Of a DNA stretch of 64,000 nucleotides, positions 34,740-47,775 are shown in pieces. The position numbers and the translations under genes are program-made. The notes under the pieces were generated by a model. The model saw only the letters and a program-made list of their open reading frames with translations, did no database searches and had not been told where the DNA came from. The stretch's first letter is position 1; each line of letters opens with the position of its first letter. Source of the stretch: Epiperipatus broadwayi. Lineage: Eukaryota > Onychophora > Udeonychophora > Euonychophora > Peripatidae. The stretch lies in assembly GCA_028023455.1 (NCBI GenBank), contig JAQFVV010000063.1:3777081-3841080 (forward strand). The letters run 5' to 3'.

Positions 34740-36670
34740 TTGCTAAGTAAGCATTTCAAGAAATAATTTTCTTTTTTTATTGTAAATTGATGGCAAATTT
34801 AAGTACATTATTAAAAATTATATTTTTTCTTTCTACTGTTTGTTATGAATAAACAAAAATACATTTTTTTTTTAAATATATCATTTATAAAATAATTTAA
34901 GGAGTGAAGAAAATTTCAAAAAACATATGAGAAAAATATATATGGAAACAAATCATTAAATCTGGATGAGGATGTTTTTGATAAGTATCATGATGTAAAT
35001 AAATACAGACTTGATTAAATGTTAGGTATTAAAAAACACATGTTGTGAGTTGTAAATATATCTGACATGAAAAATGACAATAGTCTAGTGTAAATCTTGG
35101 CTTAAAAAGAAAGCATTGCATAATGATTCCATGAAGATAGGAGAAACCACTGATTAAAAACAGTCTCCCTCAGGATCAGGATAGTTTCAGGTAGCTGCAC
35201 CTTACTGACTATTTTAAAATATTTATCAATGCTTTATCCACCTTAGAAATTATGACAACAGTAGCTAGCAAAGGACTATTTACATGAGTGGTTAAAAAAC
35301 ATGCTTGTCAAAAGACCTGGAACTATGCGATTGGATCCAGACAATTGCTGAAGTTTTCTGAAATGTGATATTGCATACTTTAAAGAAGAAAATCATGGCA
35401 TAAGAAATAAAGTGGTCTCTGCCATAAACTCTACCATATATTTTTAGAGGAACTCATCTAAAGTGTTTGTTCTCGCCAATGTTGTAAGAGGATAATTACA
35501 ATCTGGACTGGATTGATAGAGACTATTGATAAAGATGTGCACTTATACAATAAACATATGTCTATAGAAAACTTTATCCATGACATATTACATTTTAATA
35601 TTTGTAATTATTATTATTATTATTTTTCAATATTTTGCATTGTATTATGTTTACCTGGTAACAGTTGCAAAAGTATAATTAACAATTTCATATTATATTT
35701 ATTTATTGTAAATAAATTGTTAGCTTGTTTTTATTATTATTAATCAATTTAGTTTGTTTTTGCTTTTGGAACTCACTGTAAACATATGCAATTAATATCT
35801 ACTAACTCTGAGAAATCATGCAATCTATTGGTGGACATGCAGGAATAATGGTAGTAATTTAAATCCATTACAAAATATCACTTAATGTTAGAAATTTGAT
35901 AAGATTTTTCTCTGTAATTTTATAAATAATTTTCGGCTATCACGTAATGAAGCAATGTTCCAATTAAACAAACATTGCAAACTGAAATTGTTAAAAAAAA
36001 TGCAAAGAAAAATCTCATAAAATTTCCATCTCATCTCCTTAATATATATGTATACATATAAGGTATCTACAAATAGAAATATTTTACGACTAGTCATGTA
36101 AAGATGTTTACACAATTAATATTAAAGATTTATGCAGCTTGTTTATTTGAGTTTTTCTTAGGTCATTTATTGTCTTATAGGGGTGATTATTAAGTGCTTG
36201 AATTTTGGTTTTTGTCAAATGCTATAGCTTTCTCCTCTCTCTATCACTATATATATATATATTGGTTGCTAGTGCAGTCTCTACTTAATTACAAAAAGCC
36301 ACACATTGGTGCACCTAATATATATAGGAATGAAGGAAATATGTGAATGCAACATTACATCGTGCTATCAAAAATGTAATGGAATATTAATATATATATA
36401 TATATATCAAATTATAGTACATATGTGTTGCTTATGACAATAGTAGAACAACTGCGATATGTTGTTCAACTATATACATATTCTTAGAGAGCAGAAATAA
36501 ATCTTGAGCAGTTATCAACTCATTAGAGATAGTAAATTATAACATGCACATAGTTGTATATTTGACTTTTTTTATTTTATGGAAATGCAGGTTCATAATG
36601 TTAAGTTAATCAACCATCATTACAATCTGCATCAATTTTCAAACAAGTGTGGCCATTCCAACTCCAAGAG
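34740..36670. other. AT-rich spacer, no gene seen
   Basis: Some (TA)n runs (36249-36260, 36392-36407). A more balanced part at 34980-35520 has no open frame or motif I recognise. Confidence 0.45.
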
Positions 36671-36677
36671 AAAAAGA

Positions 36678-37600
36678 TTAAAAGACAAAACAAATAATAA
36701 TGCAACAGAGATGACTTTTGCTATGATTATACAAACCAGTCTCTGAACTACGAATATGTCCACATCTAAAACATATTGATAATATCGTATTTATTTCATG
36801 TTTTGTGATGCTGCCTTTAATTTTTCTGTATAAAATAATAATTTTTTTTCTTCTGAAAGACATATTCAATGTTTCTAATTTTAGTTTTTCCAATGTTTTC
36901 TTTTTTCCACCCATATCTTCCTAAATCAAGTATCAACATTGCCCATCTTTAGAATGTTTTTTTTTTTTTAAGTGTCATAGCATCGGCCGGGACGCGAACC
37001 CACAACCCGGGAAACTGCCTGCTAGTGCAAGGCAGTTGCGCTGACCTCTCAATCACCAATGCAAGACATAATTTTCATAGTTTAAACAGGATTCATCTTT
37101 ACTGTGAAAACTGTTTAAATTTGTTTAGTGAAATCTTATATTTCATTTTACATTTCCAATTTATTGAAGACGTGATATTAGAATAATCAACTTTATAGTA
37201 TCACACATAGAAAGTTCAATGTATTGATTAATGTTATTATTTTTCTAATATATTTGTAAAATTTTAATTTTTGAATGAAGCTTTTCTAACATTTTTATCT
37301 TATGCCAATATGGTATCAAAGTCTTACTTCCCTACAATAAATTATGTAAAATAACAGCTCTCCATATAGCTTATTTAATTGCAATAGTTATATCACTATG
37401 ATGAAGCATCCTATATTTTAAATTGTTAAAAGCAGCAGCAATGTATTTTGATCTATCTAACTCTATTTTTCTATGTAAAAAGCTTCCGAGATATTTAAGT
37501 TGACTTACATTCTCAATTTGATAACTGCATAAGACCAAGTGATGTTTTGGAATTAGAGCTGCTGTGTTGAAATCATCTGGCAAAAATTATTCTAACTTTG
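36678..37600 (-). pseudogene. RTE-like LINE 3' part, split by a SINE
   Basis: On the minus strand the open piece 37583-37371 contains QIENVSQLKYLGSF and, after AAAFNNLKY, LHHSDITIAIK. This matches the block after the RT palm in RTE-type proteins ('.V..FKYLGS....' then 'SDIT..TK'). About 700-850 bp further on, at 36914-36678, a Lys-rich stretch ends with CFRCGHIRSSETGLYNHSKSH, the C2H2-like finger that closes many such LINE proteins. The SINE at 36957-37062 lies between them. Subtracting its ~105 bp gives a spacing normal for an uninterrupted protein, so both pieces are one element with a nested insertion. Stops and frameshifts show it is dead. Confidence 0.7.
36957..37062 (-). repeat. short tRNA-derived SINE, full-length head
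   Basis: On the minus strand the unit begins GCATTGG and later has CCGATGC, which would close a 7-bp acceptor stem. Between them lie an A-box-like TGATTGAGAGGTCAGCG, an anticodon-like arm ACTGCC...GGCAGT with an enlarged 11-base loop, and a B box GGTTCGCGTCC. A ten-base tail (TATGACACTT) and poly(A) follow. The whole unit is only about 105 bp, with no separate body. The enlarged loop and the poly(A) tail argue against a working tRNA gene. A truncated copy is at 1580-1659. Confidence 0.75.
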
Positions 37601-37739
37601 CTATGTCATAAAATAACACCCATACAGAATCTGTACAGGATCTTCAGACAAATTTAATTGATTTCTTTACATCAAAATAATGACCTAAAATTTTATTTAA
37701 AACAAACAAACATAGTTCACCTCATAATGATCAACTCAT

Positions 37740-38410
37740 TTATTATAATGAAAAACATGATAATCAATGAGGCAGACTGAAGTTTTTTAGTCCTCCAATA
37801 TGGAAGCAAAAGAGTTCTTTTTTGTGTAATTGCCTCTACATAAATTCAGCCAAATATGAATCAAGATACTGGTGCATAGTTTCCAGTTTTTATTCTGCCA
37901 TTTGGCCTAACCTCAAAGTTGTTCTACATTCTGCATGGGGACGGTAGTTTTTAGGTCAATAAAGTTATAGATGGATTGAACCGAAAATGTTCATACTTTT
38001 TAGCTCACAGTTTGTTCATTTTGTAGGATTTCCAACAGTCCAAGTAAATTGTGGAGTCTTCTTTGACATTCCCTTTATGGCTTGCATGAGAGTCAGCATT
38101 TTCCTGTCAGGAATCTGAGAATGAAGCCCTTCATCCATCTCCCGGCAGAAATCTCCAAACATTCAATGCTCCAGAAGTATTCAACCATCCTGCTTCTTTC
38201 ACTTACTAGACAGACTTTCATCAATTTCCACCACTTTCTCTGGACCTCCAATTTTGCATTTTTCTCTGGATAATATTGTAGATGCACAGACTACGCAGAA
38301 ATAGCTCTAATCTTAAAGTACCAAACAAACATTGCTAAAGATTTTTCGTTCAGCATTGGCTGGATAAGCAACTTGAATATTTTTTGAACATTAATATGTT
38401 GCATTTGAAG
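37740..38410 (-). pseudogene. Merlin (IS1595/ISXO2-type DDE) transposase fossil
   Basis: Read on the minus strand from about 38280, one frame gives KCKIGGPEKVVEIDES, the IGGPG..VEIDES block that carries the first catalytic Asp of ISXO2-like transposases. After two frame changes MFGDFCREMDE and IPDRKMLTLM follow, matching 'VFGG..R......VPDR...TL'. Next are TIYLDCWKSYK (about 38045), which includes the second catalytic Asp, and then AKWQNKNWKL with ILIHIWLNLCRGNY, matching the closing 'AKWRNK...LDSYL.EFMWR' region with the third acidic residue. A helix-rich N-terminal part may extend to 38410. Merlin transposons move by cut and paste and make 8-9-bp target duplications. Stops and frameshifts exclude function, and the ends of this copy were not found. 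Confidence 0.75.
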
Positions 38411-39410
38411 CATTAAGTACTTACTGTAGATTGTCATAAGAATTGGAAAAAATATCGGAAACATAAGCACATTGTAAATTCAGAATTCAAGAAAGTGAAA
38501 TTTTATTTTTGCTTTTATTCCAATTAAAAATTTCATTATCAAACCTTTATCCCATCTTAATCCCAGATTTAATCCATCTATAGATAGTTCCAAAGATCAC
38601 AGATAAAAATTAAAAACAATGTTGGGCAAGTACATGTTCTTGTTTAACACCCTATTGCTTCAGATTTGCCTTTTGTCATAATGCCATCATATAGAAACTA
38701 TAATCAATATTATCACATATATAGAAGGAGTATTGTAATGAGAATGCAGAATTAAGACTAAGTGGTAAAAATGTTTAATTCAATGAGTATTTAATTACAA
38801 AACAGGCTACAAAGTGTATATATATAATAACACATTTGACTTACTTGACTGTATTCAGTGTTTCTATCTGTTAATTGAATTAATACAAAATATTCAAAAA
38901 ATTTTTTCCCCAAATCTATATCTGTTTTTCACATATACTAAATATATTTTATTTAATATTAAACATTATTAATAATAAACAAAAATTAGACAAAATAGTT
39001 TAAAAGAATAGAAAAAAAATTAACAAAGTTTTATCTTTTTCTTATCTGGGATATTTTTACTGAGTATATTTAAAAAAAAAAAAAACGTTTTTGCCTGTTT
39101 ATTCTAAAAAAAATTTTTTTATAACTGAATAGTTTAGTATTTGTTTTAGTTGAACATCTTGATTAATTCTTTCTATAAAGAAAGCAATGAGAGTGATTTT
39201 TAACAATTTGAAATTATTACTTGTCAAGCAGTTTTCTTCCTGCTTGAAATGTAGACTCCATTCTTTAGTAGTAATCTTAAAGCTTTTTATAGGCTATTTA
39301 ATGAGAGGCAGATAATTCAAAATGTTTTAGATTATTTTTACTGAGTAGCCTTGCTAACTAGCCTGAAATGCTGTGATATGCAAGCTGTATGTTAATAAAA
39401 AATTTGTTAA
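38411..39410. other. AT-rich spacer, no gene seen
   Basis: Could include the outer part of the Merlin element, but no inverted end was recognised. Confidence 0.4.
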
Positions 39411-39425
39411 GAACACTAATAAAAC

Positions 39426-39516
39426 AAAGGCAAAACTCTTCACACAGTAGTGCCATCCTGTGCCAAACAGCACAAACAGCACAGGGTGGCACTACTGTAT
39501 GGAGAGTTTTGCCTTT
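39426..39516. repeat. 91-bp near-perfect hairpin
   Basis: Arms 39426-39463 and 39479-39516 are 38 bases each and complementary except at three positions; as RNA from the plus strand two of these would be G-U pairs and one C-A. The loop is 15 bases (39464-39478). The arms are GC-richer (CAGTAGTGCCATCCTGTGC) than the surroundings. The direct repeat ACTAATAAAACAA occurs at 39415-39427 and again at 39577-39589, overlapping the left arm. This could be a tiny foldback element or a microRNA-like precursor. Confidence 0.85.
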
Positions 39517-39589
39517 ATTTACAACAATTAGGTGCTAGTATAGAGAAGGTGGTCATGTGATGTTTAGTGGTTTAGTACTAATAAAACAA

Positions 39590-41555
39590 CTGTTAAACTC
39601 CCCCTCTCTTTAGAATAATTAATTTTTCATTCTGAAAGAGTTTTATATAATGTTCAAAAAATATAGTGAAAGGAATTCATTAAAGCAACAATATTGACTA
39701 AATAAGCAAATCTAAAGTGTTTTTGGAATTACTTTCTCATATTTGACATTTTTTCATTGGCATGATGAAAATTTTAAACTAATGGAGTGAAAAACTACAT
39801 ATATAGTTTAAATATGATACCTTTGCATTTAAGTCCATTATTATTATTATACATATATCTTAATAAAGTTTTAAGATGTTAACTAGTTCATTTAGGATTT
39901 AGAATAAGCACATTTCAGTATAATCATGAAATATAAATGGAAAGCTTAATTTTAAATTTGTATTTTATCAAAATAGAGCTCTTATTATAGTGACTCAAAA
40001 TACAATTGAATTAGAGAACTTTAGATAAAAGTAATTTAATTTAAAATTATTTAATGTTGAAAACAAGAAAGAAAATCAAATAAGCGACTGTATATTATTC
40101 AAAACTTATACAAATAATTTTTTTTTTACAAGTAAATTTGAAATTGTTTGCTTATTGATTGGAATAGTTAAAAACTTTATTAATCTTTGAATGTATGTAA
40201 AACTTTTATAATTATTTTCAAAGGAACAATTTGTCCAAGTTTTGCAAAAAAGAAAAAGGTAACTATATTCCAGTTTTTAAAAGTGTATGTATGTATATAT
40301 CTGTAAACCTCATCATTTGTTTTAAGATCAGGATATCAACATTATTACTCTATTCCAAATCTATCTTTTGTAAACTCAAGTAATTGTAATCACTAGATGG
40401 AAGTGGTAACCAAATCTCCAACTCATGGTAAGATTAATAGCAAAGAAACTAATTAGTCTGCAGATTTGTTGCCATCCATTGTTTACTAATTATTCAAACT
40501 TATAATTAATGATTCTGGAGTAGAGGAAGTGTATGAATTATTAATCTAATGCAAGTGTTAATTTAAAATTGGGAAAATGTACTCCTTATAATTTTTTGAT
40601 TTTTAAAAATCGTTATTTTAGTAAAATCTTTCATTTCCGTTGTTAAAAAATATCTATCTATATATAATTGCGAGCACATTGTTTATATTCCGATTTAAAG
40701 TGTTATCATTTATTACAAAGGGAATAAAAAAATGAAAATCATTAATATTATATTTTCAAAACTCTTTGTTTTAGGACAAAATTAGAATTAGCTATTTCTT
40801 TTTTACCACTGATAATCAAATAACTTGATTGTATATAGTATTAAAGTATATCATCTTTGAAGTGTGATCAAAAATTTCATGCCATAAACATATCTGTGTA
40901 TATAATATTATGTACTTTTACATTTTAAACATAATCCAATTATAAATAATATCCATTTGTTTGTCATTACATGTATTTAATAGTTTTTAAATGTTTTACC
41001 TCATTGATCCGTAAAGGAATATTTTGTACTGTTTTAAATTTAAAAGTATGGTGTTTTAAAAATTTGTATTGCCTTTTTTGAAATAGACTCACTTAAATGT
41101 ACAAAGAAAAAATTCTTTCAATATCATCATCTCATAAAATCATTGAATAAACTTATGAAAAACTTTATACTCTTTTTGGAAATTAACCAAGCAGGTAATA
41201 AACATTATTTATAAAAGTTTATTATTTTATAATGATGCAATAGATAGTTTTCAAAAAGAAATTATAAAGTACAATAATATACATATTACCATTGATATAT
41301 ACTTTTGTTGAATTAATGACTCGATGTTTTTTGCATATGATCTTGTAATAGTACATTGCTGAATGACGATTTTTTTTAATAATTTGTCATTATTATAATA
41401 ATTGTAATTTTTTACAATGGGAATACATTTTAAGAAACAAATTTGAGTACAGTATAATAACTTAATGTCATTTTGATTGTTATCCAGTGCTCAGAGGTAA
41501 TAAGAATGAATTCCAAAAAATAAGAATAGCACAATAGAATATGTTTAGTATACAA
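39590..41555. other. AT-rich spacer, no gene seen
   Basis: No coding signal; short AT runs only. Confidence 0.5.
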
Positions 41556-41559
41556 AAGA

Positions 41560-41820
41560 CTAGAAATTGAAAACAACTAATGAGAAAAAAACAGTAAATG
41601 TAATGATTGGAAGTGAATTAGTGTATCAGGTTAATGAATTTAAATAGTTAGAAAGTTGGACTAATAATGAAAGATATTTGAAAGGAAATTAAATTTAGTA
41701 TAACAAAAGTTAATCAAGCTTTTAACAATATATTTGTAGTGGATCAGTGATGTAATGAGAAAAAGATTTTTGAAATGTTTTCTTTGAAGTGTGATATTGG
41801 ATGTGAGTAAATGTCAATTA
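41560..41820 (+). pseudogene. LINE reverse-transcriptase fragment
   Basis: The plus strand reads KTVNVMIGSELVYQVNEFK, a stop, then LESWTNN, and in a shifted frame a piece with ITKVNQAFNN. This fits the 'KT.VM.......V..FKYLGS' to 'I..A..AFN.' segment after the catalytic box in RTE/CR1-like LINE proteins, the same region found on the other strand at 37583-37371. Nothing recognisable precedes or follows, so it is a short, old fragment. Confidence 0.5.
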
Positions 41821-43200
41821 AAATGAAATTAAAATTTGGCCTATTTGTGGAACTGCCACATTTAATTCAAATTCAAAAAAGCAAAGCAAAACAAACTACT
41901 CTCAAATTAATGCCAATATTTTCGCAATAGTGTGAGGTTGTCCAAATTATCAATATTCTATTATTCATACCATAGATACAGCATTGGGTGAATTTTTATT
42001 TGTTCATCCTTCATATTTTTACTGTGTTAAAACTGGAGATAAAGAAGATATATATAATCCATAAATTCAAACACATTTCTCTTTTACTCTCAAAAGGTTT
42101 TTCATTGATCATATATTTTAACAATGGAAAACAATATTAAACAGAAAGTGTCATTCAAATGTTAAATGGAAATAAAATCTTATTTATTATATCCTAGACA
42201 CTTAAATCCTATCTTCTAACAATATATATATATATATATGCAATTTGTTCAATAAATCTTTTTCTAGTTTTATAAAATATTGCAACTGTCCTTGAATTAA
42301 AAGGTGCAGTGATTAAAATCAGCAATAAAACAATTTAACAAAAACACCCAGTTTTTGCTTAAAATGGGAAAAGAATAAAACAGTTGAAGGCATAACTATA
42401 CATATTCATGATTGATAGATTCTTATACACAGTTCACATCAAAGGAAGACTAACCACCTGCCCATTTTAAATTGTACAAGACAGGAAACATTGCATCAAA
42501 TTATCCAATTAACAAATATACTGCTTGTGGATTTCTTGACAGAATTTAGCACAGATGCAACCCGTCATGGTCTCAAGATGTATCTCAAGGAAATATCAAT
42601 TTAGAGTCTTATATTGAGAACAATGATCGCATGGTATTAGAGTGTGATGAAAGTATAGATGAGTTTTAGCAATCCAATAATAGCCATTCATCTAATGTGA
42701 CTTGCTTGATTAACTCCAGATCTAAAAATATAACAAATCAATAAACTGAAAGATTTCAAAACTATATTAATTCTTCTATCCCTCTCCCCCCCGCCCCCAA
42801 AAAAAAAATTCAGACACATAGTAGGTCAAATACATTACCATATGATTTATGCTTTGAAATCACTGTTCTTGAAAGAAGTACAAATCAATTTTATATTGAA
42901 ACTGTAAGATTTGTATTCAAATCTTAGTTTCACCTTAGTTCTGTCATCATTCTACCTTTCGCCCCTTTTTGTATGGGTTTACATGGATTTTGACCTTGAA
43001 TATCGGATTAATGCCTAATAATATACAATATCTGTAAAGTGTTTAAATAGATAATTAAATGTTATATATGCGCACATACTCTGATAAGCTTATTTTAAAA
43101 TAACGCATTGCAAGGTATTATTAAATTGCCGTGCATAAGTTGTATAAATTTAAATAATTCTATTAATTATTCTGATAGGTTTAAATAATATTTTAAATTA
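41821..43200. other. AT-rich spacer, no gene recognised
   Basis: (TA)n at about 42222-42240. The plus strand around 42420-42740 has several 20-40-codon open pieces with normal amino-acid composition that could be an old coding fossil, but I cannot assign them. Confidence 0.4.
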
Positions 43201-45100
43201 TAAATAAAATTAATAATTATATTTTAAAACGAAAACATATTATTATTTAGGTCAGATCCAGGTAATACTTAAGTTATAAAAATAACTAATTCTCAATTAA
43301 AATAAAGATGTTTTAAAAAATGCCCCTGCTAATTAAAGGTAAGTCATAGCAGGAGGGGTAAAAAGATGACAGAGCTAAAAAGGTATTTTAAAATGTACAG
43401 AAACAAAGAAAAAGGTTTGTTAAAAATAACTTTTATAAATGTAAAAAGGTAAAATGTAAAAGTGATCAGATTGAAATTCCAACCTGTATGACTATTGCAT
43501 CCGTGACCTAAAGGGATGTTGGCACAGACCCGAGAGACAGCTGCATGGATGACGTATTTGCTCGATGGATCCCAGAGATAAGGAAAAATAGAATAAAAAG
43601 ACAGCTGATTGTTAAAATAAATGCGTTTTCATTAGAGGAGAGTAAAATGGAAAAGTAAAATGAAAGGTTAGAACCAGAAACATTAATTCTAATTATGCTG
43701 TTGATTATATTTCTTGTGATCCAAATTTTATATCTAGCAATGTGCCAAGAGTAGGCGCCATGCTATGCTCTTCCGGACTGATGGCTATACAATCTTAAAA
43801 TTCCCAAGAAAATGTTATAAACCTAGAATTCTGCTACGACTGTCGAATAAATCTCCTAAATGTAACTGCCATTGGACCAGGAAACTTGGACTCTCCAAAC
43901 AGTGTGCACACTTAAATGAACTAAAGGTAACATGATACCCAAGATTAAAATTCGTTTTGGAACTCTAATTGAACTCTATATTTCTAAATATTAATTTCAT
44001 TTTAATTTCTACTATTGTAATCCTAAAATTAAATCTATTTTCTGTAATAATACTATTTTAAAAATGAACCTCGTAAATTAATCTCTCTTTATTCTACTTG
44101 GTTATCCAATTTTATTATATTCGTTAAGATTATATTTCATGCCCACATGGTTTCCGAGCTGATGTTTTTTTTTATATAATTCGCGGACAGGCTACCCTCT
44201 TCTGCAAATTTAATATCATAACAGTAAATCATATCGATTAATAGATTTCAGCTTGGGAATCATATAATATTTTTAATATGTTTTATTAATACGAAATCTA
44301 TATTATTAGTTAATGTATTTGTTAATGAGCTATCATTCATGCTAGGTTAGTTAAATCTTAAATAAAGCCATAATGTTAAGAAGGAAGGGGGGGTGGTTTA
44401 AATGATAGTAAATTAATTACTAGTCGTGTGGAGATTGGGGATAGATTTGTATAAATAAATGCTTTTGCATTGGAGTTCTGAACTGCACTAATTATTGATA
44501 CATGAATTTTCATATCACAGAAATGTAATAGAGGTACTGTAAGCATTTGTTCTCACACTTAAAGAGCATACAAAACATATAATAGCACAGGAACCTTGTC
44601 ACGCGGTCGGGGATGGAAAGGCCACAACCTCATACCGACACCGCGCTTGTGACTACTCCTAAGGGCTCCGACCTGATGTTTGATCGTCCCGCCAGCCTCT
44701 CACATTTCTTCTGCGATTATCCCTTTTGAATGCCGATTCTCTAATAGCTCGGCAGTATCCATGCTACTGCAGGTCGCATTAATAATAATTATAAAGTTTA
44801 TGCTGGGTCTAGCTCCACTCCTCCACATATATTAATCTTGAGTAAATTATTAGAATAAATATTAATATTATAAAGTAAATAGGATGATAGCTTCGTGAAC
44901 GAATGCACTCCTCATTAAGATCTCGTAACGTGTCTCGTAATATTTGCCATTGAAACGTGAGGCATGGAATGTAATTTATATTGATATCCAGGTAGTGTAA
45001 TATATTTATCTATGTAAATTAACCTCAATTAAATATTTAAATTATCTATATCCATGTCTGTGTCTGCTTAATTTAATTAATAATTAGTATCACTCATATC
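43200..45100 (+). other. unassigned, less AT-rich block, possible decayed LTR element
   Basis: Composition is more balanced at 43480-43600, 43740-43900 and especially 44590-44780 (ACGCGGTCGG, CCGACACCGCGC). A purine-rich tract AAGAAGGAAGGGGGGGTGG (44378-44396) is followed by a TATA-like TATAAATAAA (about 44451) and the GC-rich block, the same order as at 3892-4620. That would suit a polypurine tract and LTR, but no second LTR, primer site or protein was found. Confidence 0.3.
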
Positions 45101-46540
45101 AATGAATAGTAGAATATAGTAGTAATCCGTAAAAAAGCAAGACACATAAAAAAAAATTCTGTCATTCAGATGATGATCTGAAACATAAAAATAAGAAACA
45201 AAATTATTCCAGCAAGCCCAATGATGAGACAAAGTAATTTCAGGAACATACAGTTTTCAACTTCCCACACAATGGCTAATTACGATATAAAATTTGCAAT
45301 CTTATATTAGGGAACTTTGGTTGGTAACAATGTATAAATTCATCATGTTCTTTAGAAGAATATCTTTTGATGTATTAGCAATTACCAAAACAAAATATAG
45401 TCATGGTACTAATATAAGTATTTTAAAAATGTTATCTAACTATTCTTACACCATTTCTTTTTTAAAATAATTATCCAGAAAGATTTTTTACTATTTTAAT
45501 AAAGAAACAATATCTGGATCAGTACTATTTATTCAAAGTAACTGAAATATTTAATTATGTGCCTGGCTATTTCAAACATCAAAATTCTTGTTTATGCATA
45601 GTAGTAATCCCAGAAATCAAAAGAAATCGATAAAATAATTTACCAAATAAATTTCTACCAAGTAATAAAACCATGTTCCATGCATAATTATGGGTGATTT
45701 CAACTTTCATCTGCAATACTTCCCAAGGGAATTAAACCAGTTTTTATTATCATAAATATAGATACCTCAATAAAATGTTTGTCAAAAAACTCATTATTTG
45801 TTTTCAAATAGCAGTACATCAACATTTATTGATCACATCTTTTTGCCTAAGTTATGGGTAAAGACTACATTCATTGTCACATCAATATTTTTCCTTGGTC
45901 ATAATATGCTTGAAATGACTTTAATGGCAAACATCATAAAAGAAATGGATTTCAATATGTATGTTAGAAAAAAAAGTCTCATTTAATTAAATACTGATGA
46001 ACTATCAAAAATTAATGACTATAATTTAATCAACTCATTTATAAAAGACCATTAAATCATATTCAATCAAACCATGATAATTTATAGAAGAAATTTCAGA
46101 TGTAGTGAAAAAATTGTAGTAGCCACTTGAAGCCTGATCTCTCTTCCATACCACTGTGATATTTATACCATAATTTAGATTGGTATTTTTTTTTTAGAAT
46201 TATATTTAACAACCCTAATTATATTCATGTTTAAACTTATTCATATTATTAAACCGTGTAAAAAAATATTTTAATTAGTTTATATCATCCTGTAAGATTT
46301 TCTATTTCAATAATGGTATATTGTAACTTGTTTCATTACTCTTTTTGTTTGTTTATTAAGTAACTTTTTTTAATGCTTAATATAATTTATTTTAAAAATA
46401 AAAAATAAATAAATGAAAAAATCAATAATTGATTATATGATATTACAAAAAGATATATAGACCCAAATGCAAAAATATAATTGAATCATCTAATAAGCTG
46501 GACCATATAACTATGAAATATTCCCAAATATAACTATATT

Positions 46541-46548
46541 ATTTATGG
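46541..46548. repeat. hAT MITE target duplication, left copy (ATTTATGG)
   Basis: ATTTATGG precedes the MITE and ATTTAAGG (47096-47103) follows it: 7 of 8 bases agree. Confidence 0.7.
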
Positions 46549-47095
46549 CAGTGGTCTTCAACCCTTGGTCTGTGGACTGGTGCCGGGCCACATAAATTTT
46601 TTACAGGTCCGCGGTAGACTGACAGGAATGTTTGTAATAACAAAATAATGAGTTTCAAATTTTAATTAATATAAACAATTTTTATTTATTTTTTCATCTC
46701 ATTTTTACCCAATTAAAAAAAAAAAGAATCAGAATGAAAACAAAATCTAATCAATCATACATAAATTAATTTATTTTTCTAGTTATCACAGATGTTTATG
46801 GGGGAGGGGTAGAATAAAAATTTTTATTACTTTTCTAAAAAAATTCAAAATTAAAAAAAAAAAGTTTTTTATTATTCAAACTCCATATATATATAAAACT
46901 TTATCTTGTATATTTAACATTGTTTTGATCAGTTATAACAATTATGCTCATCTAAGGCTAAACAGTTGATATCTGTAAGAAAATTTATCTATAGACTTCT
47001 GCTGGTCCGAGAAACCTTATCTTATTTTTGCCGGTCCACGAAACCTTATCCTTATTTTTACTGGTCTGCATGTGTGAAAAAGTTGAAGACCACTG
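46549..47095. mobile_element. hAT-type MITE
   Basis: A 547-bp element with 14-bp perfect inverted ends, CAGTGGTCTTCAAC and GTTGAAGACCACTG. The CAG(T)GG start and 8-bp duplication are typical of hAT transposons. The terminal regions are GC-rich (GGTCTGTGGACTGGTGCCGG), and near the right end a ~33-bp unit GGTCC(G/A)(A/C)GAAACCTTATC is repeated twice. No transposase is present; enzymes like those whose fossils lie at 29.7 and 32.4 kb could have moved it, but that pairing is only inferred. Confidence 0.9.
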
Positions 47096-47775
47096 ATTTA
47101 AGGGACACCAAAAGAACATGTTAACATTCTAATTGAGAATGAAATCAATCATGCAATTTTTACAAATATTTCAAATATGTATATCATGATAATAACTCAA
47201 AATTATTGGACTAATTAAAAAACTCAGATGAATCGTAATCTTTTCTGATTTCTTTTGAAAATGTGATTGAATAAATAAAATAGATAAAATAAAACCTTCA
47301 CTAATACTAGACTGTTTAAATATTACTTTTTACTTATATAAATTCTTGGAAGTATGTAGTAGCTAATCATTTGACAAAATTCTTTAACTTATTAACTAGC
47401 AGATATGTTGGTAGAACTTCTATTAACAAACAAATATTATTTATGATAGTCAAGAACCATAATTTCATAAATACTGTTATGATTCAATTAAGCATATAAC
47501 TGTTGGAGATATACATGCTAAAATATTTGCTGGAATATTATATGGACTCCAGTCTTTTCTAGCAGATCAACTACTCCCCACCTATTATTCTACCTTTGAA
47601 AGATACTGTCACCATGCAATACTATATCCCACAAAGTTACAATGTGTGAAATAAAATTTCCTTAGATGTTATTGCAATAAAGATCAGTTTTAAAAATTCT
47701 TTTGACTCTATTAATCTTATTTCTCTAGCTAAACAGATATTTAATATTATTTTAGAAGAGCCAATACTCTTATAT

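Noticed and set aside
36957-37062. Functional tRNA gene
   Set aside because: The anticodon-like loop is 11 bases, the unit ends in poly(A), and a truncated copy exists at 1580.
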